The notes under the pieces: model-generated
What the model was told of the DNA's origin: nothing
Seen by the model: only the letters and a program-made list of their open reading frames with translations
Databases searched by the model: none
Shown here: piece after piece, positions 47,586 through 58,650 of the stretch
Position numbering within the stretch: the first letter of the stretch is position 1
Layout of the letters: each line of letters begins with the position of its first letter
Origin: Marinitoga lauensis
Lineage (GTDB): Bacteria; Thermotogota; Thermotogae; Petrotogales; Petrotogaceae
DNA length: 64,000 nucleotides
NCBI RefSeq assembly: GCF_004135675.1
Contig: NZ_QHLX01000002.1
Coordinates: 62,001 to 126,000 of the forward strand
Direction of reading: 5' to 3'
Made by a program: the position numbers and the translations under genes

Positions 47586-47632
47586 GGTGATGGAGCCCAC
47601 CATAATTTCTCGTCAGAGATGATAGCCCTATA
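47586..47632 (+). promoter_or_regulatory. Fluoride riboswitch aptamer (crcB motif)
   Basis: GGTGATGGAGCCCACC followed by ATAA, a small stem TCTC/GAGA with loop GTCA, then TGATAGCCCTA. This order (GGNGATGG, a short P1 closing CACC, a P3 hairpin, then TGATNGCC) fits the fluoride riboswitch consensus. Its pseudoknot would use GGAGCCC and the 3' strand near TAGCCCTA. It precedes enolase, which fluoride inhibits and whose genes are known to be linked to this motif. The 3' strand overlaps the terminator stem, giving a simple anti-terminator switch that would turn on when fluoride binds. Confidence 0.8.
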
Positions 47633-47672
47633 ATGATAGTAATAAATTACTATCATTATAGGGTTATCTTCA
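47626..47672 (+). terminator. Riboswitch-controlled terminator upstream of eno
   Basis: A 17-bp perfect stem from CCCTATAATGATAGTAA (47626-47642) to its complement ending GGG at 47663, loop TAAA, then TTATCTTCATTTT. The left arm begins inside the aptamer 3' strand (GCCC), so aptamer folding and terminator compete. Confidence 0.8.
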
Positions 47673-47694
47673 TTTTATAAAGGAGGTAGAAAAA

Positions 47695-48983
<1,289 letters not shown>

Positions 48984-49001
48984 AATTTAAAGGGGGATTT
49001 T

Positions 49002-50531
49002 ATGGATTTTAATAGTATTTTATTTAAAATATGAATAGTAAAAGTAGAAAAAAAATAAATGAAAATGATGAATTCCTTAAAGATTTGAATATTGATAGAA
49101 TTATAAATTCAATATTATATGGTTGGGAGGAATACTATTTAAAATCCTTTTACTTAACCCCCTTTCAAATATAGTTGATATTAATTACAGACAGGAAATT
49201 ATCAAAGAACTTGAGTGTAATAACTCTTTACTTAAAAAAATTAAACTTTTTTCTAAAATAATGTATAATATAAAATTAAATCTTGCATTGATAAAAAATC
49301 TTGAATACAAAATAAATAAGGAAGGTTGGTTCTTGGAAACTGTTCTTCTATACTGTAATGCTATTGAAATGCTGGTAAATACATTTAATTCGGAAAAAAT
49401 TCAATCAGAAGGATTATCTATATTTAAAAATTTTATATTAAAATATTCAAAATCAAATTATTTCATTTCTTTAAAAACGTATCAAATGACTTAAAAAATC
49501 AACTATCAAAAATCACATATTGCCTGAATATTAACGGTTCTAAGGTTACTGTATATAAATGTGATAAAAAAACTAATTATGCTGTTAATGTAATAAAAAC
49601 CTTTAAAAGATTTAAAGAAAAATGCGCAAAAGATTATACTGCTAAAATTTCATTTAGTCCAAATATGAATCATGTTGAGAATAAAATAATAAATTATGTT
49701 GCAAAATTTTATCCTGAGGTTTTTAAAAATCTCGATAATTTTTACCAAAAAATAAGGATTTTTTAAATGAGAAAATTAGAAATTTTAATAGAGAAATACA
49801 GTTTTATATTGCTTATTTAGAGTATATTGAAAAATTTAAAAAAAATAATCTTTATTTTTGCTATCCAAAAATTTCTTTTGAAAAAGAGATTTATGCATAT
49901 AATAGTTTTGATATGGCATTAGCTCATCAATTAATTTATAAAAACTCTAAAATTATTACAAATGATTTTTATGTGGAAAATAATGAAAGGATTATTATAA
50001 TCACTGGCCCAATCAAGGGGTAAAACAACTTTTGCACGAATGATTGGACAATTACACTATTTTGCATTACTTGGTCTTCCAGTTCCTGGAACAAATGCTA
50101 AATTACTACTTTGGGATAATATATTCACACACTTTGAAAAGGAAGAAAATAACAAAAATATTAGAGGAAAACTTGAAGACGATTTAATTAAAATAAAACA
50201 CATTATGGATAATTCAACCTCTAATAGCCTTATCATAATGAATGAAATATTTTCTTCTACAACAATTGAAGATGCTATTTATCTGGCAAAAAATATTATA
50301 GAAAAAATATTAAATTTAGATGCTTTGGGAATTTATGTAACATTTTTGGACGAATTAACTCATATGGATCCACGAATTGTAAGTATGGTAGCATTAGTAT
50401 CTTCTGATGATCCTTCTATTAGAACATTTAAAATTTCAAGAAAAAATGCTGATGGATATGCATACGCTCTATCTATAGCAAAGAAATATTGCTTAACTTA
50501 TAATTGCTTAAAGGAGCGAATCAAAATATGA
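49002..50531 (+). CDS. MutS-related ATPase, first of a pair (about six frame breaks)
   Basis: About 510 residues when joined from ATG 49002 (GGGGG upstream). Segments in changing frames: INENDEFLKDLNIDRIINSI, FYLTP then LSNIVDINYRQEIIKELE (the MutS core-domain start), a helical clamp-like region, then the ATPase: IIIITGP, NQGGKTTFARMIGQL (Walker A), LIIMNEIFSSTTIEDAIYLA (Walker B and signature), YVTFLDELTHMDPRIVSMVA. Mismatch-recognition domain absent. Breaks near 49030, 49160, 49490, 49755 and two near 50017. All are homopolymer losses, but the density is high, so true decay cannot be excluded. Overlaps the second MutS-like gene by 4 bases. Confidence 0.65.
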
Positions 50532-52045
50532 AAGTTTATCTTTTATACAAAAATATGAATTTTAATGTGGATACAAAGCTACCTGAAAATTATGATGAAT
50601 TAATCGTGGATTTTAGATTGGAACCTATATTTAAAGCAATGTCACTCAACGATGATTTAGTAGAAAAAGTTTCAAAAAAAGTTATTTTATCTTATGAAAA
50701 GGATATAGATACTATATTATATAGACAAAACATTATTAAAGACTGCTTAAAAAATCCGCAAATAATTAAAGATCTATATAATTTGGCAACATCAGCAATT
50801 GAGAATAGGCAGAAATATCGTTTAGGTATTTTTATAAGCACACCTTCTTCAATATTAAACGAGTCTATAAATCTACTAAAAATGTTTTTAATCATGTTAA
50901 AAACATTAAAGAATATCGCTGATAAAAATTCAACCAAATTTGAATCTGATGGATTTAAAAATTTCTTCCAAAATATAAAAAGTCACTTAAACAACGAATT
51001 CTTTATACTGGCAGAAAAGCAATTAAAAGATTTAACATTTGAAAATGGAATATTTATTCAGGCAAAATTAGGAAAAGGCAACAAAGGAACGGATTATGTA
51101 CTTATAAAACGCAAAAAAAGAAAATTTTTAGAAAAATTTCTTTCCAAAAATATTCTGTCTAAAAATTCGTATACTTTTTTCATACATCCACGTGATGATA
51201 GCGGATTTGAAACATTATCAGATATTAAAAATTATGCGCTTAATCATGTATCAAACGCATTAGCTCAATCTTCAGATCATATACTGGATTTTTTTAAACA
51301 ATTACAACTGGAATTGGCTTTTTATATCGGAGTTATAAATTTATATTACAATATAAAAAACAAGGGAATACCAATATCTTTCCCTATTCCAGCAAAACAG
51401 GAAAAAAGAACATATATTTTTAAAGAATTATATGAACTTTCTTTACTTTTATCAACAAATAAAACAGTCATAAGTAATGATTTAAATGCAGATAATAAAG
51501 ATATTATAGTAATTACAGGTGCAAATCAGGGAGGCAAAACAACATTTTTAAGAAGCCTTGGAATAGTTCAACTGTTAATGCAGAGCGGTATTTTTGTTCC
51601 CGCAAAATATTTTACAGCTAATATATCAAACAAAATTTTTTCACATTTTACCCGTGGAGAAGATAAGAAAATGGAAAGTGGAAAATTAGAAGAAGAACTT
51701 ATACGATTAAATAAGATAATTAATAATATCGAACCTAATTCAATTATATTTTTCAATGAAACTTTTTCTTCCACAAACGAAAAAGAAGGTTCGGAACTTG
51801 CTAAAGGAATAATAAAAGCTCTTATAGAGAAAAAAATGAAAATAATTTTTGTTACACATCTATATGAATTTTCAAATTATTTTTTTAATAAAAAACTCAA
51901 TAATTTTATTTTTTTAAGAGCTGAAAGAGGTAATAATGGAATAAGAACATTTAAGATTTTGGAAGGCAAACCTTTACCTACAAGTTATGGCAAAGATTTA
52001 TATATTGAAATATTTAAAAAGAATGAAGAGAAAATTCTCTTTTAG
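50528..52045 (+). CDS. MutS-related ATPase, second of a pair
   Basis: 505 residues, intact. From the N-terminus: a core domain beginning LEPIFKAMSLNDDLVEKVSK with 'ILYRQNIIKDCLKNPQIIKD', a helical lever/clamp region (about 100-310), and an ATPase with VITGANQGGKTTFLRSLG (Walker A), IEPNSIIFFNETFSSTNEKE (Walker B, with the MutS ST-x signature), and KIIFVTHLYEFSNYF. It lacks the N-terminal mismatch-binding domain, so it belongs to the MutS-like ATPases outside MutS1. It is translationally coupled to the first gene (ATGA), suggesting a heterodimer. Its 3' end overlaps the convergent lipase gene by 32 bases. Confidence 0.8.
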   Translation: MKVYLLYKNMNFNVDTKLPENYDELIVDFRLEPIFKAMSLNDDLVEKVSKKVILSYEKDIDTILYRQNIIKDCLKNPQIIKDLYNLATSAIENRQKYRLGIFISTPSSILNESINLLKMFLIMLKTLKNIADKNSTKFESDGFKNFFQNIKSHLNNEFFILAEKQLKDLTFENGIFIQAKLGKGNKGTDYVLIKRKKRKFLEKFLSKNILSKNSYTFFIHPRDDSGFETLSDIKNYALNHVSNALAQSSDHILDFFKQLQLELAFYIGVINLYYNIKNKGIPISFPIPAKQEKRTYIFKELYELSLLLSTNKTVISNDLNADNKDIIVITGANQGGKTTFLRSLGIVQLLMQSGIFVPAKYFTANISNKIFSHFTRGEDKKMESGKLEEELIRLNKIINNIEPNSIIFFNETFSSTNEKEGSELAKGIIKALIEKKMKIIFVTHLYEFSNYFFNKKLNNFIFLRAERGNNGIRTFKILEGKPLPTSYGKDLYIEIFKKNEEKILF

Positions 52046-52802
52046 CATCTTTATAACCCATATTTATTAATATTTTTGAATAATCTGGAGAAAATTCAAG
52101 AGGAAATGGAACAGAATCTGATGGTCTTATAATTATAATATTCTTTTTCGTTTTTAAAATCGTATATAATATCCAGTCTGCAGGATTATCTATTACTGGA
52201 AAAACACCTATGACATTATTATAGCCATATTTTTCTGCCAATAATGCTGGATATACATTTGAAAAAACACCTCCATCTGTATATTTTTTCCCATCTATTT
52301 CAATTGCTCCAAATAAAGGGTAACTGGCGCTTGCAAATATGTAATCCAGCATTTTTCCTTCCATTTCATTTTTTCTGAGAAAAACTGGTTTAAAATCTGT
52401 AATATTAAATGTCAGTATACCATAATCATATTTTGAATTCAGTATAGCATCTTCTGAAATTATTTTTTTTAAAAAAGTGTATAAAGGTGAAGGATCAAAT
52501 ATAAATGGTCTTATATTTGGATTATGATCAACTATATTTAAATCAAAAATATCCTTTTCATCAATATTTTTCCATAATCTTTCGACTTCATTTAATTTTC
52601 CCATAACAAAACCTGCTCCATTTAATGCCCCAGCTGACACACCATATACTCCATGAATTTCTATATTATTTTCTACAATATATTTTAAAACACCTATTTC
52701 ATATGCACCTGCAGCTCCACCACCACCAAGGACAAGTAATGTTTTTGAAAACACTTTTAGAGTTAGTATTACAAACATAACAATTACAAATAATTTTTTC
52801 AT
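52014..52802 (-). CDS. Patatin-like phospholipase, secreted
   Basis: 262 residues. Signal peptide (MKKLFVIVMFVILTLKVFS), then LLVLGGGGAAGAYEIGVLKY (oxyanion loop), GVYGVSAGALNGAGFV (GxSxG nucleophile Ser), and KKYTDGGVFSNVYPALLAEK (catalytic Asp in DGG). A complete Ser-Asp dyad of the RssA/patatin family, acting outside the inner membrane on lipids. ATG 52802 follows GAGGTG; an open frame extends upstream without a site. It is 21 bases downstream of the AAA/nuclease gene. Confidence 0.88.
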   Translation of the reverse strand: MKKLFVIVMFVILTLKVFSKTLLVLGGGGAAGAYEIGVLKYIVENNIEIHGVYGVSAGALNGAGFVMGKLNEVERLWKNIDEKDIFDLNIVDHNPNIRPFIFDPSPLYTFLKKIISEDAILNSKYDYGILTFNITDFKPVFLRKNEMEGKMLDYIFASASYPLFGAIEIDGKKYTDGGVFSNVYPALLAEKYGYNNVIGVFPVIDNPADWILYTILKTKKNIIIIRPSDSVPFPLEFSPDYSKILINMGYKDAKREFSLHSF

Positions 52803-52822
52803 CAGTTCCACCTCGTAGTTTA

Positions 52823-54346
52823 TCAAACTTTCGATGGAGTTTCAAAATTTGTTTTTATAAACCATATATGTAATTTTACTCCATCTTTTTCTTCTGTTAT
52901 ATACTCAAAATCTTCTATTGTGTTTGAGTATATTATTAACCATCCTTCGCGTTGTCCTTTTCTTGTTATATATTCCAATAATTGTTTTTTCGCTTTTTCA
53001 TATTCATTTCCTGTTATATTTGCTTTTACTTCTATTAAGTATTCTTTGTTATTCAGGTTTATTAATAAATCTATCCTTCCTCCACCCACTTCTGTTTCTG
53101 GATATACCTTCCCTTCTGCTGCTTCTACATATAAACTTAGAAATTGATCCAGATTATATTGATATACTCCTTCATAATAATTCCTTCCTTTAAACATTAT
53201 CGCTCCTCTTTGTTTTATATATTTTATATATCTTTTTAGCAGTTTGTTTAAATCAAGACTACCATCTTCTCTTATATATGGCTTTATTGTATCTTTTATT
53301 GTCGCCATATAAGTTTTTTCTCCATTTATTTGTGGTTTGAAATGATTGTATAATTTTTTGTAATATAATGGCACCTTCACACAACAATATCCATTACATT
53401 CATCTATTACTCCATTTAAATATAAATATTTTATTCTTTCATCACTTATATCAAATTCTATTTTATCCGGTTCAAATAAAATCTGCATTATTAAATCTTT
53501 TTCATTTTTTGCTTTTGATATTACATTTTCTATGTTTTTATTTATATACTTTTTCAAAAAATCATATAATGTCTTTTCAAAATGTTTTTCTGTTATTATC
53601 TTTTCTCCTTTTGCTTTTTTCATTACTAAATCATATGCTAATGCATTGGTTAATCCAGGTTGCCCTCCTGCATTATGCCATATTAGTTCTTTTACTTTCT
53701 CATCAAATATCTGCCCTGTTTCTTTTTCGTGTTGATTTAATAAATCATATACCTGTTCTTTTGTAAAGTATGGCACTTCCATATGTTCTGATATATTAAA
53801 CGGACTTGCATTATCTTCTAATACTCCACTTAAATATCCTACACTGATCAATATTACAGTTCTGAGATTATATACTTGTCTTTTATGATACATATTCCTT
53901 ATCACATGCAAAAACTGATTCATTAACTCTCCATTGTTAAATTGTTCAAACTCGTCTATCATAAATATTATTTCTTTTCTTACTTTTTCAGATATTTCTT
54001 TTAAAATAGTTCTTATTTCATCTATTTCATCTGGTATTTTCAATTCTATTTTTATGTTATTTCTATATTCTATATCCTCTATGATATCATTTATCAATGT
54101 TTTTAAAAATTGACTTTGTGTTTTATTTGAATAACTCTCAAATGAAATAAATATAGGTAAATATTTTTCTTTTGTTTTTTCAACTATTTCATTTAAAAAC
54201 GTAGTTTTTCCCGTTTGTCTCGGTGCTGATACTGTAAAGTATCTCCAATTTTTTATATGATCAAGTGCTTCTTTCATTAATTCTTCTCTTTCTACATAAT
54301 AACATGTTTTTTTATCAACAGGTCCGCTTGTACAGAATCTTCTCAT
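52823..54346 (-). CDS. AAA-like ATPase with C-terminal PD-(D/E)xK nuclease domain
   Basis: 507 residues. The start MRRFCTSGPVDKKTCYYVER is typical of AAA-like (PF14516-type) proteins. Walker A FTVSAPRQTGKTTFLNEIVE, Walker B EIIFMIDEFEQFNNGELMNQ, a winged-helix linker (about 270-370), and a C-terminal nuclease core with ETEVGGGRIDLLINLNNKEY and LIEVKANITGNEYEKAKKQL (D...ExK). This family occurs in many copies in Thermotogota and Bacteroidota; its role is unclear, with mobile or defence-linked functions proposed. ATGs at 54349 and 54346 follow GGGGTGAG. A palindromic hairpin 40 bases upstream ends the preceding operon. Confidence 0.82.
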   Translation of the reverse strand: MRRFCTSGPVDKKTCYYVEREELMKEALDHIKNWRYFTVSAPRQTGKTTFLNEIVEKTKEKYLPIFISFESYSNKTQSQFLKTLINDIIEDIEYRNNIKIELKIPDEIDEIRTILKEISEKVRKEIIFMIDEFEQFNNGELMNQFLHVIRNMYHKRQVYNLRTVILISVGYLSGVLEDNASPFNISEHMEVPYFTKEQVYDLLNQHEKETGQIFDEKVKELIWHNAGGQPGLTNALAYDLVMKKAKGEKIITEKHFEKTLYDFLKKYINKNIENVISKAKNEKDLIMQILFEPDKIEFDISDERIKYLYLNGVIDECNGYCCVKVPLYYKKLYNHFKPQINGEKTYMATIKDTIKPYIREDGSLDLNKLLKRYIKYIKQRGAIMFKGRNYYEGVYQYNLDQFLSLYVEAAEGKVYPETEVGGGRIDLLINLNNKEYLIEVKANITGNEYEKAKKQLLEYITRKGQREGWLIIYSNTIEDFEYITEEKDGVKLHIWFIKTNFETPSKV

Positions 54347-54385
54347 CATCTCACCCCGCATTTGAATTATATCACATTTAATTAC

Positions 54386-54409
54386 AAAAACCGGGATATC
54401 CCGGTTTAG
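54386..54409 (-). terminator. Terminator after the RND exporter gene
   Basis: Self-complementary AAACCGGGATATCCCGGTTT (54388-54407), followed on the minus strand by TTTGT. Confidence 0.7.
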
Positions 54410-54436
54410 TTCTATTTTTTCCAATTTTTCATTAAT

Positions 54437-56566
54437 TTATTTTTTCAGAAAATTAGGCAACAATATTAATGTAAACATCGAGGCACTTATCATTCCCACC
54501 CACATAATTATTGACAAATATGTATGGAATGTAAATGGTGAGAAATTTAAGATAGACAATCCAAAGGCTAAACCTAACGCATTTGCCATTATTGGTTTTT
54601 GAACAACATTAAATGTTTCTTCTATCGGATTTTCACTTCTTGTTTTGTAATATCTATATGTTCCTATCATATGAATTGCATAATCAACACCTACACCTAT
54701 TGTAATGTTTGCCATCAATGCACTTTGTATATTTAGTGGTATTTTAAACAAAGCCATTACTCCAAATTCAACAATTAATGCGCCTAATAAGGGTAATATT
54801 CCATAAAAGGAAATCTTTAAGCTTCTAATCATTATAAAAATAGATATGAATACTAATACCAAACTAACTAAAATACTCTTTATTTGACTGTTTAAAACAG
54901 TTGTATTCATCTCATTAAAAACATATGGCATTCCAGTAATATTTATATTTTTAAATGTATCCTTATTTTTTAAATTTTCAATTGTATTTTTAACAAATTC
55001 AAGAGTTTTTTGTGAATTATCAATCGTTGTTAATATACCCAAATAGCTTTTCCCTGCAATTAAATCAAACAATGGCACAGAAGGATTATCCTTCAATGCA
55101 TTTTTTATTATTAATACCTGAATAGGATTAGGATAAAATTTAAAATTAAAAAACTCTTTTCCCATAACATTCAAAAAGTCTTGAGGATAATTAAATGTAA
55201 TTATTTTATCCTTCAGTTCTTTCTCCAGTTCCTTCATTTCATTATAATAAATCTTATCTAAAGGTTCTTTTTTAGTTTCAAAATCTACCATTACCGGTAT
55301 ATTAAATTGAAATACTGAATTTAATATATTATAATCTTTTCTTACTTTAGTATATTTTTTAAACATTGAAATTTGATCAAATTTTATCGTAATAGATGGT
55401 ATTAACAATATAAATATCAAAACTATAGTTAAATATATAAATATCCCTTTCTTATTCCATAATTTTTTTGTAAATGATACATCAAACATATGCGTGCGTT
55501 TTCTTTTTAACTCTACGTTTCCAGATATTATGACAGGTAAAATATATAGTGTTGCAATTCCCGCAAAACATATACCAAATGATGTCCATAATCCCATTTC
55601 TTTCATCATATTAGAATTTATAAACATCATGGAAATAAAACCTATTATTGTTGTTATTGTTGTCATTATCATTGCAATTCCTGTACTTTTAAGCGTTTCT
55701 GTAACTGCACTCTTTTTATCTAAACCTCTTTCAATATATTCTATATAATGGGTTAAAAAATGCATTCCATCCGCACTTCCCATAATTATTGTAAATATCG
55801 GTACCAGAACACTTGCTATGCTTAACTCTCTACCTGACCAACCCATTAGTCCCAATGTCCATAATGCGCCTAATCCCGCTGGAATAACAGAGAATAATGC
55901 AACTTTTTTAGACCCTAACTGTAATGTAAAAATAATAAACATTATTATAAATGCAAATGGTGGTAAAAATATAACTATACTTAATAAATAATCATATAGT
56001 TTTTTGGTAAAAAATAATGTTCCTGCACCATAATGAGTTATACCGTTTAATTTTTTTTCAATTTCATCTACAACGTTTAAATTATCTGTTTTCAACGGAA
56101 TAATAAATAAAGTATAATATTTCCCGTCTTTTTCTTTAAAAAATCTATCTTTAAATAATGTTATTTGACTTAATCTTTTTATAAAATTTTCTGATATATC
56201 TTCAGGAGATTTAATATTATATCCTGGTAATGTTTGTGGAAATAAACTGGAAATAAAATTTATGCCATTAATTTTTTCTAATTCCCTTTGTAAAGACCAC
56301 AATTTTTTATATGTGTCAATATCATTTAGTGGATTTTTATCTGTCTCCAGCATTACTATTAATTGATCTGAAAGATTATATTTTTTTTCTATTATATTAT
56401 AACTTTTCAAGTATTTTGAATCTGCTGGTAAAAATGTTTTCATATCTACATTAAATTTTATCTGGATTAATCCTATCAATGCAACAATGTTTATTAATAC
56501 AAGCAATACTAAAAGTTTTTTTCTATTTTTAAATATAAATTCCACATATCTTTCCACAAAAATCAT
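54437..56566 (-). CDS. RND/MMPL superfamily exporter
   Basis: 709 residues in two similar halves. Each has one N-terminal helix, a large external loop, and five more helices: TM1 about residues 18-36, the next block about 195-360; the second half starts at about 372 with its own block at 570-700. Conserved features: GSADGMHFLTHYIEYIERGL, and in half two VGVDYAIHMIGTYRYYKTR, the Asp-containing helix 4 motif that couples to proton movement. It most resembles MMPL-type lipid or hydrophobic-compound exporters. It starts 5 bases after the TetR gene and is probably repressed by it. Confidence 0.87.
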   Translation of the reverse strand: MIFVERYVEFIFKNRKKLLVLLVLINIVALIGLIQIKFNVDMKTFLPADSKYLKSYNIIEKKYNLSDQLIVMLETDKNPLNDIDTYKKLWSLQRELEKINGINFISSLFPQTLPGYNIKSPEDISENFIKRLSQITLFKDRFFKEKDGKYYTLFIIPLKTDNLNVVDEIEKKLNGITHYGAGTLFFTKKLYDYLLSIVIFLPPFAFIIMFIIFTLQLGSKKVALFSVIPAGLGALWTLGLMGWSGRELSIASVLVPIFTIIMGSADGMHFLTHYIEYIERGLDKKSAVTETLKSTGIAMIMTTITTIIGFISMMFINSNMMKEMGLWTSFGICFAGIATLYILPVIISGNVELKRKRTHMFDVSFTKKLWNKKGIFIYLTIVLIFILLIPSITIKFDQISMFKKYTKVRKDYNILNSVFQFNIPVMVDFETKKEPLDKIYYNEMKELEKELKDKIITFNYPQDFLNVMGKEFFNFKFYPNPIQVLIIKNALKDNPSVPLFDLIAGKSYLGILTTIDNSQKTLEFVKNTIENLKNKDTFKNINITGMPYVFNEMNTTVLNSQIKSILVSLVLVFISIFIMIRSLKISFYGILPLLGALIVEFGVMALFKIPLNIQSALMANITIGVGVDYAIHMIGTYRYYKTRSENPIEETFNVVQKPIMANALGLAFGLSILNFSPFTFHTYLSIIMWVGMISASMFTLILLPNFLKK

Positions 56567-56570
56567 CTCC

Positions 56571-57152
56571 CTATATCAATTTCTTTAATGCTCCATATAA
56601 GTAAATATCAGCTATATAATCTGGATAAATCTCATAAAAGTTATCATCAAATGTTGCTCCTGTTATTTGAGGAATTAGATCTTTTAATAAAAAATGTGAA
56701 AAAATCATTCCACTTAACGCTGGCCCTATAATGTCATATCTAATATCACTATCAAAACCTTTAAATTCATTCATAAATACTTTTTTAAATATAATCTTTT
56801 TTAAATTCTCCACTCTTAAATTAACTAATTCCTTATCATCTTCAGGTATCTGGATCATAATTATTTTAAACATTTTCTCATTTTTTCTTAAAGCAAATAC
56901 AAGGGATTTTATCGCCGCCCTTAATCTATGTTCCAAATCTTTTTCTTCAATATGCTCATTATCCAGAAATTCATTCATTTGAGAAAAAAATATTTCCATT
57001 ATCTCCTTTAATATGCCTTTTTTAGAACCAAAATGATAATTAATCATAGAAGTACTAACATTTGCTTTTTTGGCAATTTCTCTAACCCCTGTTGCTTCAA
57101 AACCTTTTTTATAAAAAAGTTCAACTGCAGAATTTAAAATTCTTTCTTTCAA
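56571..57152 (-). CDS. TetR family transcriptional regulator
   Basis: About 194 residues. HTH at 1-50: ERILNSAVELFYKKGFEATG, VREIAKKANVSTSMINYHFG, SKKGILKEIMEIFF; a variable all-helical ligand domain follows. Known function: repressor released by a small molecule. It lies upstream of, and in one operon with, the RND exporter. A perfect CGAACGTTCG palindrome overlaps the likely transcription start, fitting autoregulation. The start is uncertain: TTG 57152 is 15 bases from GGAGGTG, whereas an ATT at 57161 is at ideal spacing. TTG at 57182 lies before the site and is unlikely. Confidence 0.88.
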   Translation of the reverse strand: MKERILNSAVELFYKKGFEATGVREIAKKANVSTSMINYHFGSKKGILKEIMEIFFSQMNEFLDNEHIEEKDLEHRLRAAIKSLVFALRKNEKMFKIIMIQIPEDDKELVNLRVENLKKIIFKKVFMNEFKGFDSDIRYDIIGPALSGMIFSHFLLKDLIPQITGATFDDNFYEIYPDYIADIYLYGALKKLI

Positions 57153-57183
57153 TGTTGTAATATTACCACCTCCTTTTTTCAAA

Positions 57184-57227
57184 CGAACGTTCGATTTAAT
57201 TATAACTCATATTTCTCTTAAAGTCAA
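57184..57227 (-). promoter_or_regulatory. Promoter and TetR operator of the exporter operon
   Basis: Minus strand: TTGACT (57227-57222), exactly 17 bases, TATAAT (57204-57199), then the palindrome CGAACGTTCG (57193-57184) over the expected start site. Strong promoter with repressor site downstream. Confidence 0.75.
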
Positions 57228-57231
57228 ATAA

Positions 57232-57261
57232 AAAAGTTCCCTGATAAAACAGGGAACTTTT
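57232..57261 (-). terminator. Terminator of the pyruvate dehydrogenase operon
   Basis: AAAAGTTCCCTG, loop of 6, CAGGGAACTTTT, followed on the minus strand by TTATTTG after TTTTTT. It overlaps the last bases of lpdA. Confidence 0.8.
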
Positions 57262-58638
57262 AAATGTGAATCGCCCAACCTTCTATTCCTCTAAAGGCTT
57301 CCATAATCCCTTCAGAAAGTGTGGGATGTGTATGTATCATTTTCGAAATATCTTCTGGTAATAATTCTGCATTTTTAGCCAGTAACATTTCATGAATTAA
57401 TTCTGTTGCCTCTGCACCAACAATATGTGCCCCAAGAATTTCATCTGTATTTTTATCAGTTAATATTTTTACAAATCCTTCTGACTTTTCAATTGCAACA
57501 GATTTTCCAATTCCTCTGTATGGAAATATAAATTTCTTATAATCTATTTTCTTTTCTTTCAACTTTTCTTCTGTATAACCAAAACTTGCAATTTGAGGTT
57601 CAGAATAGATAGCAGATGGTATTTTATTAATATCAATAAACTTTTCTGTTTTATGTCCTACCATATTTTCTACAGCAATTTCTCCTTCTTTAGAAGCAAC
57701 ATGTGCAAGTTGAGGAGTATTAATTATATCTCCTATTGCATAAATATTTTCTACATTAGTCTTATAATATTCTCTAACCTTAACAAATCCTTTTTCCAAC
57801 TCTATACCTATATTTCCTAATCCAATATTCTTTGTATTTGGTTCTCTACCAACAGCAACTAATATTTTTTCAACCTCTATTCTTGATTTTTTTCATTATT
57901 ATCTAATTCCAATATAATACTATTTTCATTCTTTTTTATAATTTTTGATTTTGTCGATTTATATATATTAATCTTCCTTTTTCTGTACATCTTTTCTAAA
58001 AACTCAGCTATTTCTAAATCTTCTGTTGGTAGTATTCTGTCTAATATTTCAATAATATGTACATTCACTCCAAAAGCATTCATTATATATCCAAACTCAA
58101 TACCTATAACTCCACTACCAATTATAGCTATAGACTCTGGCAATTTTTCAAGCATTAAAGCTCCATTCGAACTTAAAATCTGTTCTTCATCAATTTCAAA
58201 ACCCGGTATTGATTTTGGTTTTGATCCTGTAGCTAATAGTATATATTTTGCAGAATATATATCTTTGTCATTAACAATTACTTCATTTTTGCTTTTTAAC
58301 TTACCTTCACCGATAATTAAATCAATACTGTTCTTTTTCAATAAATACTGAACTCCTCTTGATAATGTATCTGCAGCTTTTCTGGATTTTTCAAATACTT
58401 TTTTATAATTAAATCCACTTCTATCTACTTTTAATCCCATATATTCTAATTCATTTATTCTCGAAAAGGTTTCTGCCTGATGAATCAAAGCTTTTGAGGG
58501 AATACAACCTATATTTAAACAAACCCCTCCAACTTTTCCTTTTTCAATTACTGCAGTTTTTAAACCTAACTGTGATGCTCTTATTGCAGCAACATATCCA
58601 CCAGGTCCAGAACCTATAACTATTAAATCATATTTCAT
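57260..58638 (-). CDS. lpdA: Dihydrolipoamide dehydrogenase, E3 (one frame break)
   Basis: About 459 residues. FAD site VIGSGPGGYVAAIRASQLGL, redox disulfide GGVCLNIGCIPSK, NAD site IAIIGSGVIGIEFGYIMNAF, second FAD motif VENIYAIGDI, and the interface His-Glu in MIHTHPTLSEGIMEAFRG. The frame changes near 57890 at a T-run, where NNEK must gain a base to continue KSRIEVEKILVAVGREPNTK. The four-part set of motifs is complete. It reoxidises the lipoyl arm of E2 with NAD+. Last gene of the operon, 13 bases after pdhC. Confidence 0.92.
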
Positions 58639-58650
58639 ACTCTCACCTCT

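Noticed and set aside
47586-47632. Aptamer as a c-di-GMP or purine riboswitch
   Set aside because: The GGTGATGGAGCCCACC...TGATAGCC pattern and the eno context fit the fluoride motif; hallmarks of the other classes are missing.
52823-54346. ORC/Cdc6-like replication initiator
   Set aside because: The MRRF-SGPVD start and the C-terminal D...ExK nuclease core match the AAA-like/nuclease family instead.
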